NCBI GenBank assembly: GCA_017506865.1
Contig: JAFCMP010000050.1
Location: 310,001 to 374,000 of the forward strand
DNA: 64,000 nt
From: Tribonema minus
Taxonomy: Eukaryota > Sar > Xanthophyceae > Tribonematales > Tribonemataceae
Reading direction: 5' to 3'
Positions 1 through 23,969 of this stretch are shown here, piece after piece. The first letter of the stretch is position 1, and every line of letters starts with the position of its first letter. The notes below the pieces were generated by a model. That model was given only the letters and a program-made list of their open reading frames with translations, did not search any database and had not been told where the DNA came from. Both the position numbers and the translations under genes were made by a program.

Positions 1-551
1 CTCGAAGACAAAGGTTTCTTTACCTACTGGCAAGAAGCCACTGCCAAGCAAATGTACAACTCTGAGGCGCAATGCCTGTAAAGCATTGGCATCCACGTCC
101 GGTTGCTGGTGGACCGGCATGGGGCATTGCATGCAGAACTCGCGTTGCTGGCCAGAATGCTGCCTGCGAGCAGGTCGCTGGCAGTTGGCATTTGAGGTGC
201 GTCCGTGTATGCATGCACAGTAATGACCACATTGGCGGCATGAATCGTCTAGGCACAATACTGGCCTCGGGCACAAAGCGGGTGGGGCTCAGCTCTCCTC
301 TCCACTGGCATATCAGCGAACAGACTCAGTAGTATGTACTGCACCAAGTAGTAGCATCGCTGCCGGCACAGACATGGATTGCTGCGCACATGAACGCATG
401 AGAGGCACTCCTTATATATACACAATGCCTTGATGCCGATGCATGCCACATATTGCCATTGCCTGTGCTGCCATTGCTGCCAGGTCACATCTGTTGCATG
501 CCCTTCTGTCCTCATGATGCACGCTGCCAACCCCCCTGTCCTGGCCTCCAG
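1..551. other. Upstream/intronic stretch before the first recognisable SNM1 exon
   Basis: I see no exon I can defend here. The SNM1 gene that follows lacks the start of its metallo-beta-lactamase domain, including the expected HxHxDH metal motif, so earlier exons should lie at or before the left edge. Short open stretches exist, but none carries a family motif. The acceptor of the first recognised exon ends at 551 after a C/T-rich tract. Confidence 0.4.
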
Positions 552-2254
552 GTGCTGTTTGAGATGGTGGATGGGTCTTTGACTCTGCATGTGGGGGACT
601 TCAGGTGGGACCGCGAGACCATGTTACAGATGAACCCCGTGCTGCGTGCGCTGCAGTATCAGCAGGGGGGCGAGCAGCCGCCTGGCATGCGCAGGTGAAG
701 TTCCGTGTGAAGTCCAAACCATGGCAGTGCTCATCGTCATTACCTGCTCAGCATAACCTAACGCAGCTTGCACCATGCAGCAGTAGATCTTGAGTGGGCG
801 CTTTGCTTGCTAGGCAGCAGTGTATAGAAGTTTGTTGCTGTGTACGGTACTTGAGAGATGTTCATTGGTATGATGTATTGCCATGCGCTGCAGAGGGAAC
901 TTTCATTCATGAAGTCATGGTGGAATTCGCGTCAAACATCAGACTCATTGAATGATGAAGCTATGCGCTACCTCAAAACAACTCAGACAATCTGTTTCTA
1001 GCTTCTTGCTGCCACGCAGCAACGCAGTGCCTCACGCCCCCCCCCCCCTGCGCTGGCGTCTGCAGGCTGGACTGCTTGTACCTGGACACCACCTACTGCG
1101 ACGCGCGCTACACATTTCCGCCGCAGCGGCAGGTCATAGACGCCACCGTCGCCGCCGTCTCTCAGCACCTGCGCGGCAGCGCTCACGCCAGCACGCTCAT
1201 CCTGTTTGGAGCGTACTCGCTGGGCAAAGAGCGGCTGTACCTGGAGGTGGCACGGCGCCTGGGCAAGCGCGTGTTTGTGGACAAGGCGCGGCATCAGGTC
1301 AGCGCTCGACTGCTGCAGTGCTCAGCACTTGCGCTTTCACGCGCGGTCCTTGTGATAAACTTTGCGGTCTGCTGGCGCCCTGCCCCTTTTCCAGGACAGT
1401 CCGTCACTGCGTCAGCTGTGACTGGTGGCGGTTGAGCGTTGTGTCAAGTGGTTTGCCGCTGCTGATGAACTGCCGGAGTCAGGTACATAGTCGGCGACAG
1501 CACCTGTGAAACATTTGCGACGCGCTGGCCGTGAGGCACAGCATGCAGCTCATACGACCTATCCTGACCTGCACGCATAGATTCAGAGCGCACTCGTACT
1601 CTGACTCATAGACTTGCGTCCGCCCAAGTTTGGGTCAAGAGTGCTGCACTCAGCAATCAGCAGCACTGCAGGCATGCGCTGCTCACTGCCACGTACCCAT
1701 TTCTGTGCTATGTATGCGCGTGTCTGCGCGCCCCGCAGACGCTGTTGTGCCTGCGCTGGCCGCCCGAGACCATGCAGCTGCTCACCACGGACCAGTCCTC
1801 CACGCCCCTCTGGGTCGTCCCCATATCGCACATCAAGTTCCCCGCCATGCGCACGCACGCCGCGTCGCGCAAGGCGCTGCAGAGCGACTTCAAGTGTGTC
1901 GTAGGCATACAGCCCACGGGCTGGACCTTCGGCGGCGCGCGGGGCGGCGGCGGCGGCGGCAGCGCAGCGGCGCTCCTGAGCTGCCGCCGCCAGGGCGCGG
2001 ATGTGATATACGGCGCGCCGTACTCTGAGCACTCGAGCTTCACGGAGCTGGTGGACTGCGTGAGGTACCTGCGGCCGCGGCGCGTCGTGCCGACCGTGAA
2101 TTGCGGCACGGCGGAGAAGGCGCGCGCGCAGGTGGCGCTGCTGACGAGCGCTGCCGCGCAGCCGCTGCTGAGCGATGCTGCTCGGCCGTCAGTGAGCGCT
2201 GCTGGCGGTGCTGGCAGTGCTCAACCGCTGTCAGGGGGCATAGTAGAGGCATAG
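552..2254 (+). CDS. SNM1/PSO2-type DNA crosslink repair nuclease, 5' part missing
   Basis: Exons 552-694, 1066-1297 and 1739-2254 join in phase and end in TAG. The product is the C-terminal part of an SNM1 (DCLRE1A/PSO2) nuclease, which trims DNA at interstrand crosslinks in the nucleus. Visible family signatures are HVGDFRW (metal-binding Asp of the metallo-beta-lactamase fold), ILFGAYSLGKERLYLEVA, and the beta-CASP/DRMBL end with VVGIQPTGWTFG and IYGAPYSEHSSFTEL, whose His is the motif C ligand. The reading RHQ-TLLCLRWP across the last intron matches the family without another exon. A Gly run of about eight residues is inserted after the GWTFG motif, where plant homologues also have a charged insert. 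The 5' end was not found in the window. Among SNM1 paralogues, the PTGWTF and NCG features fit SNM1A/PSO2 better than Artemis. Confidence 0.87.
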
Positions 2255-2515
2255 AATGCAGCTGCCAAGCCTCTTCTTTGATATTGCACCCAGCATCATT
2301 TGAGCTGGCCGCTCTTGAGCGCTGCCTACCAGTGAATGGCCCTGGCCCTGTGGGCAAGAAAGATGATTTATTCTCACATTTTCCTGAAAACTGCCTCATG
2401 AAACTGCATCATCGAAATTTGCGAACACTCCTATAGCTCGAGTGGCAGCGAGAGGTCTCGCACTAAGACAAGGACGCCACATTTGACCAGGCAGTAGGGA
2501 TACTACAGGAGCGGT

Positions 2516-15710
<13,195 letters not shown>

Positions 15711-16333
15711 TCGGGGGGGGGGGGGGGGAGGTGATGAACCTGTAGGGTGTACGTGTTCCTGCAAGTGAGCATACCAAGAGCATATCAGGCATCATACGTG
15801 TCTTGGCAGCGGTAATGGGTGGGGCAACAACGAGTCATTGGACTCCCATCCCAGTGGCACATTAAGTTGCAGCAGACCCCTTGGGGTGGGGGCGGCAGCA
15901 AGATATGCAGCAAGAGAGCATTATCACAGGCACACAGACAAGCAGCTTGTACTTGACCGTCTATGTTGTCGTGCGAGGTTGTGGTAGCAGGGTGGTTTTA
16001 CCTGTGATACAGCCTCGCAATTTCAAGTGCTAGTGACGACATCGATCAATGTACATTGTACACTCTTGGCGCCATGGTTCTGAAGACGCGAATTAAATCT
16101 GTGTTGCACGTGCCGCTTGATTGGGCACCAAGTCCGCTGTCATTGCCAGAAGTCAAATGTCAACACAGGTGCCTAGATGCAATTCCTTCAAAGCATCGTC
16201 AACCACAGGCAGCACCAAACATATGAAACGCACAGAAGGCAGCAACAACTTCGATGATGCGTTGCCCAGCAAAAACTGTCACAGACATGACTGAACATTT
16301 AGGGAGCACGGATATCGCGCCCAATAAGGGCAT
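15711..16333. other. Tail-to-tail intergenic gap between copine and TRAPPC13
   Basis: I see no gene here. A G-run of about 17 bases begins at about 15713, right after the copine stop. The gap should carry the 3' ends of both convergent genes; no clear polyadenylation motif stood out. Confidence 0.5.
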
Positions 16334-19300
16334 TCACCACTCCACAAATACATCCCCCAGCTTCCCTTGTGGGTACTCTTGAGCCGTCTGCATGTCCACA
16401 ATGACACACCCCAGGACTTGGTGCACCCCCCCTACCAGGGGCAAAAACTGCACGGGACAGCGCAGTTCTTGATATGGTGCCACCTCGCCTAGGTTTCTGA
16501 TCACAGGCAAAAGCGAGGGAAAACACGATAGCAAGGTAGAAATGAGTGTTGCAGGTCAGGAAATGCTGCAGCAATAAAATGTTGATGTACTGCATGAACT
16601 GATGATGGACTTTACAAGTGAATCGCCGTCCCCAGAGAGGTGCAACTGATGCACTGTGCGAGAAAGTGTTTGCATCTCGGCATGGACCAGTGGTGGTACC
16701 TCACCTGTTTATATTTTGGCATCCAACAGACCTTGTCCGTCAACATCAACAATCTGCTCTATCTATGCACATAGTCTTGGACACTGATGATGCAACGTGC
16801 ACGCAAGCAACCACACTGCACTTCAGGCGACCGCCACAAGTTGTGCATCTAGCATAATGACAGTGTGTGCTCATGAGCTTAGTCGACTTGTGTCATGCAG
16901 CCACTGTGCCAGCATTTGTCATGAAAGCAGCAAAGGCGCCAAGAGTGCAGCTGAACAAGTACTGGTACATGCAATAACCCACACACCTCACCCTGATCTG
17001 GCGACTGCTGCAACTCTGTAAGTAGCAAGTTTCAGGTGCACGACCTTATCTTTGTGATGCATTGCAAGCAGCTCATCACTGTCTGCACAAGTCATTGCCA
17101 TGTGGACTGTGCAGTCATTGTGTACTGAACTGTGTACACCCGGTGTACTGCCCTGCGGGGGCACTCTTCATTCGATTCAACTGGAGCCCAGATAGGAGTC
17201 AAACAGCTTCCGCACATACCTGAAACTTCTGCCGTGCACGTATACGCCCGCCATGGCCTCAGAACGGAACTGCAGCTGCAAATGCATTGATCGGTCTGAC
17301 ACATTGGTGACCACGGCTGTGGCGGCAGCCACCTCCCCTAACCGGGCCGCCCGTGAGAGCCCTTCCAGAATGACCTCTACGCCTTCTTTGCCCTGCACAG
17401 TCACGAAACAGGTGCCAAAGATGCATGGAGAGCTGAGACGCACAATTGCACAAGCCAAAACCATTACTTGAAGTGGCCTTGTGCGCGATGCAGTTCGTAG
17501 AGCCCCTATCGCCGAGCAGAAGCTGGCACCTGAATGGCAAACAATGCACTGTACTCAGTTGGTGCACAACCCCACAGCCATTGGAGCAGGGTAGCTATTT
17601 GCTGTATGCACGGGATTGGCAACTTGATTGCATCCAATGTAGAGCATTGCCAAACCAACTTCAACAGGACAGATCCCTGTCACGCGCATTGAAAGACATG
17701 TTTGACTCCAACATGGACATGCGTGCACCAGCTGCAATTGTTTCCATTAACAATTGTGCATCGCTGAATAAGGGCATGGTTCTGAGTCAGTGCAAACCAA
17801 ATCTGGTCAGTGTACGTCATCAGCATGACATGCCAGTTTTTGATGCAAGGTTAAGCACCTGCGTGGAACTTCTATAGAGTGTTTGAAGTGCCTCTTCTTC
17901 ACTGTGACATCTACGACGTTAGTTGGTGGCGGTATGAATGGAAGCAAGGCATGGCCGCTCACGCACTGGCCCCGATGCTGATGAAGCGGTGCACAGCACT
18001 ACAATGCAAAACTGCAGCATGATGGCAGTTACATTTGTCAGTTACACATGTGCTCACCTGTACGTCGCATACCAACGGGCCCGACAGGACGCTCCCGCTC
18101 TCCCCCATCGTTGTCCGCCATGACAGCTCTATATGCCCCAGAGTGTGTGTCCCCCTGCTTAACCGCCCCCCCAACTCCCCCCCCTTTGTAACCCTATACA
18201 CAAACTGGTGCGTTTCGTCCGGCGCTAGCAGTATTCGCGAGTCAAAGCACTCCAGAGCGGAGACGCCATCAACGTCTGATTGGCTGCTAGGCGGCGATGC
18301 TGGCGTGTCATTGGCTCCAACCGCTGCGTTTTTGCCAATGAGTTCCGCCGCGTAGCCGCTGTCCACCTCAGGTATGAAGTCTGCAGCGACGGAGGGGAGG
18401 CGAGGTGAAATGTGCGCCAACTGTTGAGTTGCGCGTGCTGAATGTAGTGGTAGACGCGGCAGTTGGTGGTCACTGCTCAGCCGCTGGTGCATTGTAAAGA
18501 ATGGCGCTGATTGCCGTTCGGTTTCCAGGGCCTATGTAGCAGGACCACCGAACATATGCAGGTAGTGACTGACCTGCACACGTCCAACAATCAAAGCCCA
18601 CATGGCTGCGCATTGAAGGGGAACATAACACCTGCTGCTCTTGCTAAGGTCCCTTGCAATACTGCAGCGCCCCTGTGAAGTCAACACACGTGAGCTTTGA
18701 ACTCGATGACCAACACATGTAGAACATCGGTGTTCGGTGTTCGCATCGGGCCAGCCCCAGAGGTGCACTCACCGTAGCTCTCCAGCAGCAGGTCCATCTG
18801 CGTGGTGTTGCGTATCGACACCTCCACGAGCGGCACGCCGCGCACGAGCAGGCACGTGGACGACATGTTGATGGGGTTGAGCACGTTAAACCTGTAGAAC
18901 TTCCGCAGTGACTTGGCCTCCTGGCCCAGCGGCGTCAGCGCGTCGCGGTACGTGACCGCCACGCGCAGCGTGTGCGTGCCCAGCTCGTGCAGCGTGTGCT
19001 CCACGATCATGTCCAGGTGCTGCCCGTTGAGCAGTAGGGGGGCGGGGTTCTGGGGGGGCGGCCCCCCTCCCCGGTCCTGCCGCCTGTCCGCCAGGTCTTC
19101 GCGTGCGGACGGCGTCTGCAGCTTGGCGCTCATGTCGACGTCCACCAACGGCGTGTCCACGGAGTTGAGCACTGAGATGTACGCCGTGAACTTCTCGCCG
19201 AGGTAGATGTTGCCGAAGGACTCCGGCAGCTTGAGGCAGTTGCCCAGGGCGAAGTCGCCCTCGCCGTTGCTGCCGGAGGCGGAGGCGCCGCTGAGGCGCA

Positions 19301-19532
19301 TGTGCAGCGCGGCGTCTCCGTCGTCTGAGCCGTGCAGCGGCGCTGCGTGTGTGCAGCCGGGCAGCATCAGATGGCTGGCCAGTCTGGGCTTGAACAGCCG
19401 CATGACTCGGAGTGTGGGCTGCGTCTCCGTCGCAGCCGGCTGTGTGCCAGAGTGCGATGATGGTGGTGGCGGGGAGGCCGCAGCTGTTGGCGTGGCCGGT
19501 GGAGGGCCCATTGCTCCAGGGTAACCTGACAT
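16334..19532 (-). CDS. TRAPPC13-like subunit of the TRAPP tethering complex
   Basis: On the minus strand exons 19532-18773, 18380-18058, 17392-17220 and 16496-16334 keep frame and give 472 residues; animal TRAPPC13 is about 417. TRAPPC13 belongs to the TRAPP complexes that activate Rab GTPases on Golgi and autophagic membranes. Matching signatures are LPESFGNIYLGEKFTAYIS, LHELGTHTLRVAV, LRKFYRFNVLNPINM, the ETHQFVYRV segment and the C-terminal VYVHGRSFRNLGEVAPYQEL. The first 40-50 residues are Pro/Ser-rich and variable. The start at 19532 (MSGYPGAMG) was chosen because residues upstream lack conservation, though the frame stays open to 19859. The donor of exon 2 could alternatively lie 15 bases earlier without changing frame. 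It is divergent from the O-methyltransferase gene. Confidence 0.9.
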
Positions 19533-20024
19533 TGCGCTGTACGGCAGTGTTGGCGGTCGAAAAGCCTCAGGAAGCCTGTTGACAGTGTTGACAGGAGCTC
19601 GCGAGCAATACCGGTAGAGAATCAGGTAGCCATCAGGCAGCAGGGGAGGAGAGCAGCAGTTACCTGCCTCCTCGCGAGCAGGAAGCGTTGTTGGAAGACG
19701 GAGGCAGCAGAAGTACAGTATATGCCAGACTGTCTCGGCAGCACTATGTCTCGCAACAGTCGGCCAAAGCTCAAGTTGGCACGCTTTCGTTTGCTGCAGT
19801 GATTGTTTCTCGAAGCCTTGCGCACAGATTTGCGCTACCAATCTCAGATGCGCACTCAACCACCTGTCTGAGCAGCCCAGTCACTCAGCCAGCGCGTGTT
19901 CCGCAAAGCCGACACTTCAACTCCCGCTAATAAGCAAGGTCTTCCATCTACTCACATAGGCAGGAATCCAAATTGTATCTTCTGTTTAGCGAGGCAATGC
20001 GTAGCTGAAAGGTGCCGGAAGAGG
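19533..20024. promoter_or_regulatory. Divergent promoter region of TRAPPC13 and the O-methyltransferase
   Basis: The 492 bp separate two start codons facing away from each other, so promoters of both genes should lie here. Open frames from both genes extend into it. No TATA-like element is convincing. Confidence 0.45.
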
Positions 20025-21824
20025 ATGCGGTGGCTACTGCTGCTGGTATGGACGCATGGCGCTGCCGCCCTGGTGTCGCCATGCTGCCCATCGGCAGCAC
20101 TAAAGAGATCCACATTTGCAGATTGCAGCAGCAGCAGCCTTCGGAGTAGCAGCTTCGCTCCTGGCAGGCGATGTCACCAGCTGACCGCCGCCCCACCACT
20201 GCGGCCTGGTCATGCACTGGTCACCTCAATGGTGCTGCTGCCGTCCCTCAGATACGTTCTCACGTTCACAGGCGGCATAGCCTTCTCAACGTGGGTCAAT
20301 CGCCGGGTGACAAAGCGGCGAGCAGCTCAAGCAGCCATCAACAAGACGCCCAACAAAGAAGTGGCCTCCCCTAAGCTCTTCATCGATACAGCGAATGCGC
20401 ACATGGGAAGCGCCATGCTCAAGGCAGCGGTCGAGCTCAACGTCTTCACAGCCATAGCAGCGGTGACCCGGAAGGGGGAGGCCCCTCCCACTGCAGCTCG
20501 CGTCGCCGAAGCCTGCCGCTGCTCCGAGAGGGGCATGAGGATACTGCTGGACGTCCTCACCGCGGAGGGCTTTCTGGTCAAATCCGTCTCATCGCGTCCC
20601 ATGTACACCTACAAGCTGACACCCTCGAGCGGCAAGTACCTGGACAGGGCCAGCCCCTCCTGCCTGGCGGACTCCGTCTCGTGGTTCTGCGGCGACGACT
20701 ACGTCAAGCCGCTGTGGACGGGCCTGGTGGACTCCATCGTGACGGGCAGCGCCACCGCGGCGACGCGCGAGACCGCCGAGGCGCGCCGCCTCACCTTTGC
20801 GCGCGCCATGGGCCCCAAGACGCGCTCCACGGCCGTCAAGGTCGCCGCCGCCGCCCTCGCGCGCGGCGGCGCGCGCGACCGCATCCTCGACGTCGCCGCC
20901 GGCCACGGCATGTACGGCGTCCTGCTCGCCACGCAGCACGGCAGCGGCCGCGACAACGGCCACGCGACCAGCACGTTGACGGCGATGGACGCCGCGCCCC
21001 TCCTGGCGGCGGCGGCGCCGGCGGCGGCGGCCGCGGGGCTGCGCGGCGCGCGCTACGCGCAGCTCGCGGGCGACCCCGCGGCGCTGGAGTGGGGGTACGC
21101 GTCCTATGACTGCGTGATCATGGCCAACTACCTGCAGACGCTGGGCGCGGACGCGGCGGCGGCGCTGCTGCGCAAGGCGCGCGCCGCGCTCGCGCCCGGC
21201 GGCCGTGCATACATCGTGGAGGCGCTCGCGGACGAGGACCGCGAGCGCGGCGAGGGGACGCTCATGGCGCTGCCGCTGCTGGCGCTCACGCGCGACGGCG
21301 AGACGCGCACGTTCGCTGAGGTGCACGCGCTGTGCGTCGCGGCCGGGTTCGCGGCGTCGGAGGTCGTCCCGCTGCCCAACTCCACGCAGACGCTGGTGGT
21401 GGCGTACCAGGAGGCGCCGGCGCCGGACGCGGGGGTGGGCAGCGTGAAGGGGGCAGGGGTGGTGACGGCGGCGCAGGCAGGGCCGGCGCAGGTGGGGGAC
21501 GTGGCGCTGTTTGGGGAGGCGGCCAGGAGGGCGGCGCGGGAGGACTTCCCCTCGCCGGAGGAGACCACGTGGAACTACCCCATGAGTCTCGGAGGTGAGA
21601 TTGGCGCTGGGCTGGTTGGGTGCACTGAATGTTTGATCATGGTTGCGTCAATGTATCGGTACTGCGTGCGTGCTGGTGTTTCGCACAGCTCGTGCGGAAG
21701 ACATCGAGAAATGACATGCTACACAGGAATAAATCTCTCGGAGGTGAGACTGGCGCTGGGCTGGGCATGTGTGCTGGTGTTTCACACAGCTCTTGCGGAC
21801 GAAGTACGTGGAAAGTTGAGATGA
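20025..21824 (+). CDS. Family-2 O-methyltransferase with hydrophobic leader
   Basis: One exon encodes 599 residues from ATG 20025. The leader MRWLLLLVWTHGAAALVSP looks like a signal peptide, followed by a Ser/Arg-rich stretch that could be a plastid transit part, and a second hydrophobic patch near residue 70. The core has a winged-helix dimerisation part (SERGMRILLDVLTAEGFLVK) and an AdoMet fold with RILDVAAGHGMYGVLLA as motif I and LAPGGRAYIVEAL further on. Methyl transfer from AdoMet to a small-molecule hydroxyl is the family reaction; the substrate cannot be read. After about residue 520 the sequence departs from the family. The C-terminal 80 residues are built from a local duplication, and a donor-like site (GGAG/GTGAGA near 21596) means the true C-terminus may be spliced differently. 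Confidence 0.8.
   Translation: MRWLLLLVWTHGAAALVSPCCPSAALKRSTFADCSSSSLRSSSFAPGRRCHQLTAAPPLRPGHALVTSMVLLPSLRYVLTFTGGIAFSTWVNRRVTKRRAAQAAINKTPNKEVASPKLFIDTANAHMGSAMLKAAVELNVFTAIAAVTRKGEAPPTAARVAEACRCSERGMRILLDVLTAEGFLVKSVSSRPMYTYKLTPSSGKYLDRASPSCLADSVSWFCGDDYVKPLWTGLVDSIVTGSATAATRETAEARRLTFARAMGPKTRSTAVKVAAAALARGGARDRILDVAAGHGMYGVLLATQHGSGRDNGHATSTLTAMDAAPLLAAAAPAAAAAGLRGARYAQLAGDPAALEWGYASYDCVIMANYLQTLGADAAAALLRKARAALAPGGRAYIVEALADEDRERGEGTLMALPLLALTRDGETRTFAEVHALCVAAGFAASEVVPLPNSTQTLVVAYQEAPAPDAGVGSVKGAGVVTAAQAGPAQVGDVALFGEAARRAAREDFPSPEETTWNYPMSLGGEIGAGLVGCTECLIMVASMYRYCVRAGVSHSSCGRHREMTCYTGINLSEVRLALGWACVLVFHTALADEVRGKLR
21588..21816. repeat. Duplicated exon-end segment of the O-methyltransferase
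   Basis: The segment TCTCGGAGGTGAGATTGGCG starting at about 21588 recurs as TCTCGGAGGTGAGACTGGCG at about 21737. Both copies run on through TGTGCTGGTGTTTC-CACAGCTC. Each copy contains a plausible 5' splice site (GAG/GTGAGA). Confidence 0.75.
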
Positions 21825-23969
21825 GCCAATCAGGAATCATGCCTAGCTTAAGACCACGCGGACTTTGGCTTTGAGTAGCTGTTGTGGCTCTATTGAAGGC
21901 TATGAGCACAAGTGAATATGATCATTCTTCAATTGTTTATGGCATAGTGTCAGCTTAACGTGAGAGCCAATGGAAAATGTGGCGCAAGGCGGTTGTAGTC
22001 ACTGTTCACAGTAGCAATCCTGTCCTGGACGCAAGTAGGATACACAGTACAACGCCTTCTTGCGCTCACCATAGCAGGTCGCTGTGCTTCTGGCAACAAT
22101 TGCACATGAGCATCAGTCACAACAGCATTACTGTAGCTGGTTTCGATCCGAAACGTTAGTATCACGTGAATAGCCCTTACTGAATAGCCCTTACTGAATC
22201 AGTGTCACAAATGATCTCAGCTTTCCTCACATGATCACTGTATGGGCTGCTGGCAGCTGTCATGTACTGGCATGTGGTGGCACTTCATGCAGCCTTTGCG
22301 TGCCGCATTCGGTTTTGGCTATCCCCATGTAGCGTTAGGCCCAATCCTGTCTGTAGCACAAAACGCAGCAAGCATATACAATCAGAAAAGGCAGCTGTTT
22401 CTGACCCTCACAACAGCGTGGAAGTGTGTTTAACCATAGGCAGCGTTGTGAGGTGGTTGTATGCAGCAGTAGATGGCCGTTGCAGTGATGCTGCAGTTGC
22501 AGCACATCAAATGTTTGTTTTACTGTACAGATATACAGTGCATTTACATTTGGTGCTGGATGAAAGCTATTTCTCATCTAGCTGAAAAGTTGTGCGCATC
22601 CCGCATCAGCTCGCCTCTATTTCCAGTCTTCGCTGCATACATACGGCTAGGACCACAAAAGTTTGCAGATGAGGACGTAGGTGCTATTGGGCACAGCTCA
22701 ACAGACAGCTGCCAGGCTATCATCTTCAAATACTGGACACTATGATGTCCCGCCGCCATACAATGGTGGCAGACTTCCAGTGTGACTTCAATGGTATCAA
22801 CAAAATGCCACCAGCAAGGTGTAAGTCTCCAACATGACAGAGCAGAAGGCTGCCCTTAACAAGTGCAGCTTTTAATTGTGCATGGCAACGCTCACATGTG
22901 CCCCTGCATGACAACACCGTGTGTGCCATCAGGCTGAGCACTGGCTTAGCATTGTGTCCTTTGCAAATTGTACTGGGATTGCTAAGTGCATATCTGTACG
23001 TTCACAGGACAGCAGCGCAGAGGAATGACCATGTGCACTCCAACCAGTAACAGAGCACATAAGAACTTGCTTCGATCCCCACAGACGCCATTGCAGCGCG
23101 TCTGCAGTGTCAATGGGCTCTGTGCGTAGCTCTGATGTAACTTGCATTTGCATTTACCTGGCCTGCTGCTCCCACTGTTCCCTCTGCAGACTTCTTCAGC
23201 TTGGTGGAGCGCATGGTCGTCAGCTCTATCACCAAAAATCCATTTGAATAGAGGCTGGAGCGTGGCTTGCATTGAGCTGCGGCCCTCAAGTCATGGTGGT
23301 ATCGGGACATCAACTCTCTACCAGGCCAGCTGCATAAGTAGGACAGTGTACATTAAGATTTTGATAGACGCCATGTATCCCCCGGGCAAAGCGCAGGGAG
23401 AAACACACAAACGGAGTGTGGGCGGCGTTGCGCACTGCACAGCGCTCAATGTCACATTGAGGGAATATGATGAGCGTATTGAGCGTGTTGTTTTGTTGTG
23501 TTGTCTTACCCGGCCACATGTACACCATAGGAGCGATGTTCTGCTTGCATACTGAGCATATTGAGTACTGCTAAGCATCAGTGTCAAAAGTGGGTTTGCA
23601 GCACGTTGACCTGCCTGGCACCTGACAGTTTGGCACGTGTTCAATGCAAGACAGCGATGCCGACTCGACTCTTCATTTATTTGTGGCGGAACTGAAATGT
23701 CCGCTTGCGCAGCATTGCTGCGCGGCAAGTCTGTTTTATACGCACTATAAATACATCATGATGGTGCTTGCAATCATCAATGTCAGCATCCTGATACTAT
23801 TAGGCCACTTTAAAATTCTAGAAAAAACTAAACTTCAACTTCTTCTTCCGAACCGGCCTCAGCTGCCTGATCAGAGGCGACCGCAGCGCCGCCGAGGTTA
23901 TGATAATTGCACGATAAGCACTTCAACGCAGCATGCAGCAGTAAGCGTTCAGCTGATAGGCCTGATTGT
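21825..23969. other. Intergenic region, 2.1 kb, no gene recognised
   Basis: Both strands show only short frames with no family motif or phased splice series. The composition is more A/T-rich than the flanking exons. It should hold the 3' end of the O-methyltransferase and the promoter of the 5-phosphatase. Confidence 0.5.

Noticed and set aside
76-180. Candidate earlier SNM1 exon (reading IHVRLLVDRHG)
   Set aside because: It vaguely recalls the DANHCPG-containing strand, but the metal and glycine residues do not match and no phased donor was found.
20589-21326. Long open frame on the minus strand opposite the O-methyltransferase
   Set aside because: It is Arg/Ala-rich and mirrors GC-rich codons of the plus-strand gene; no motif.
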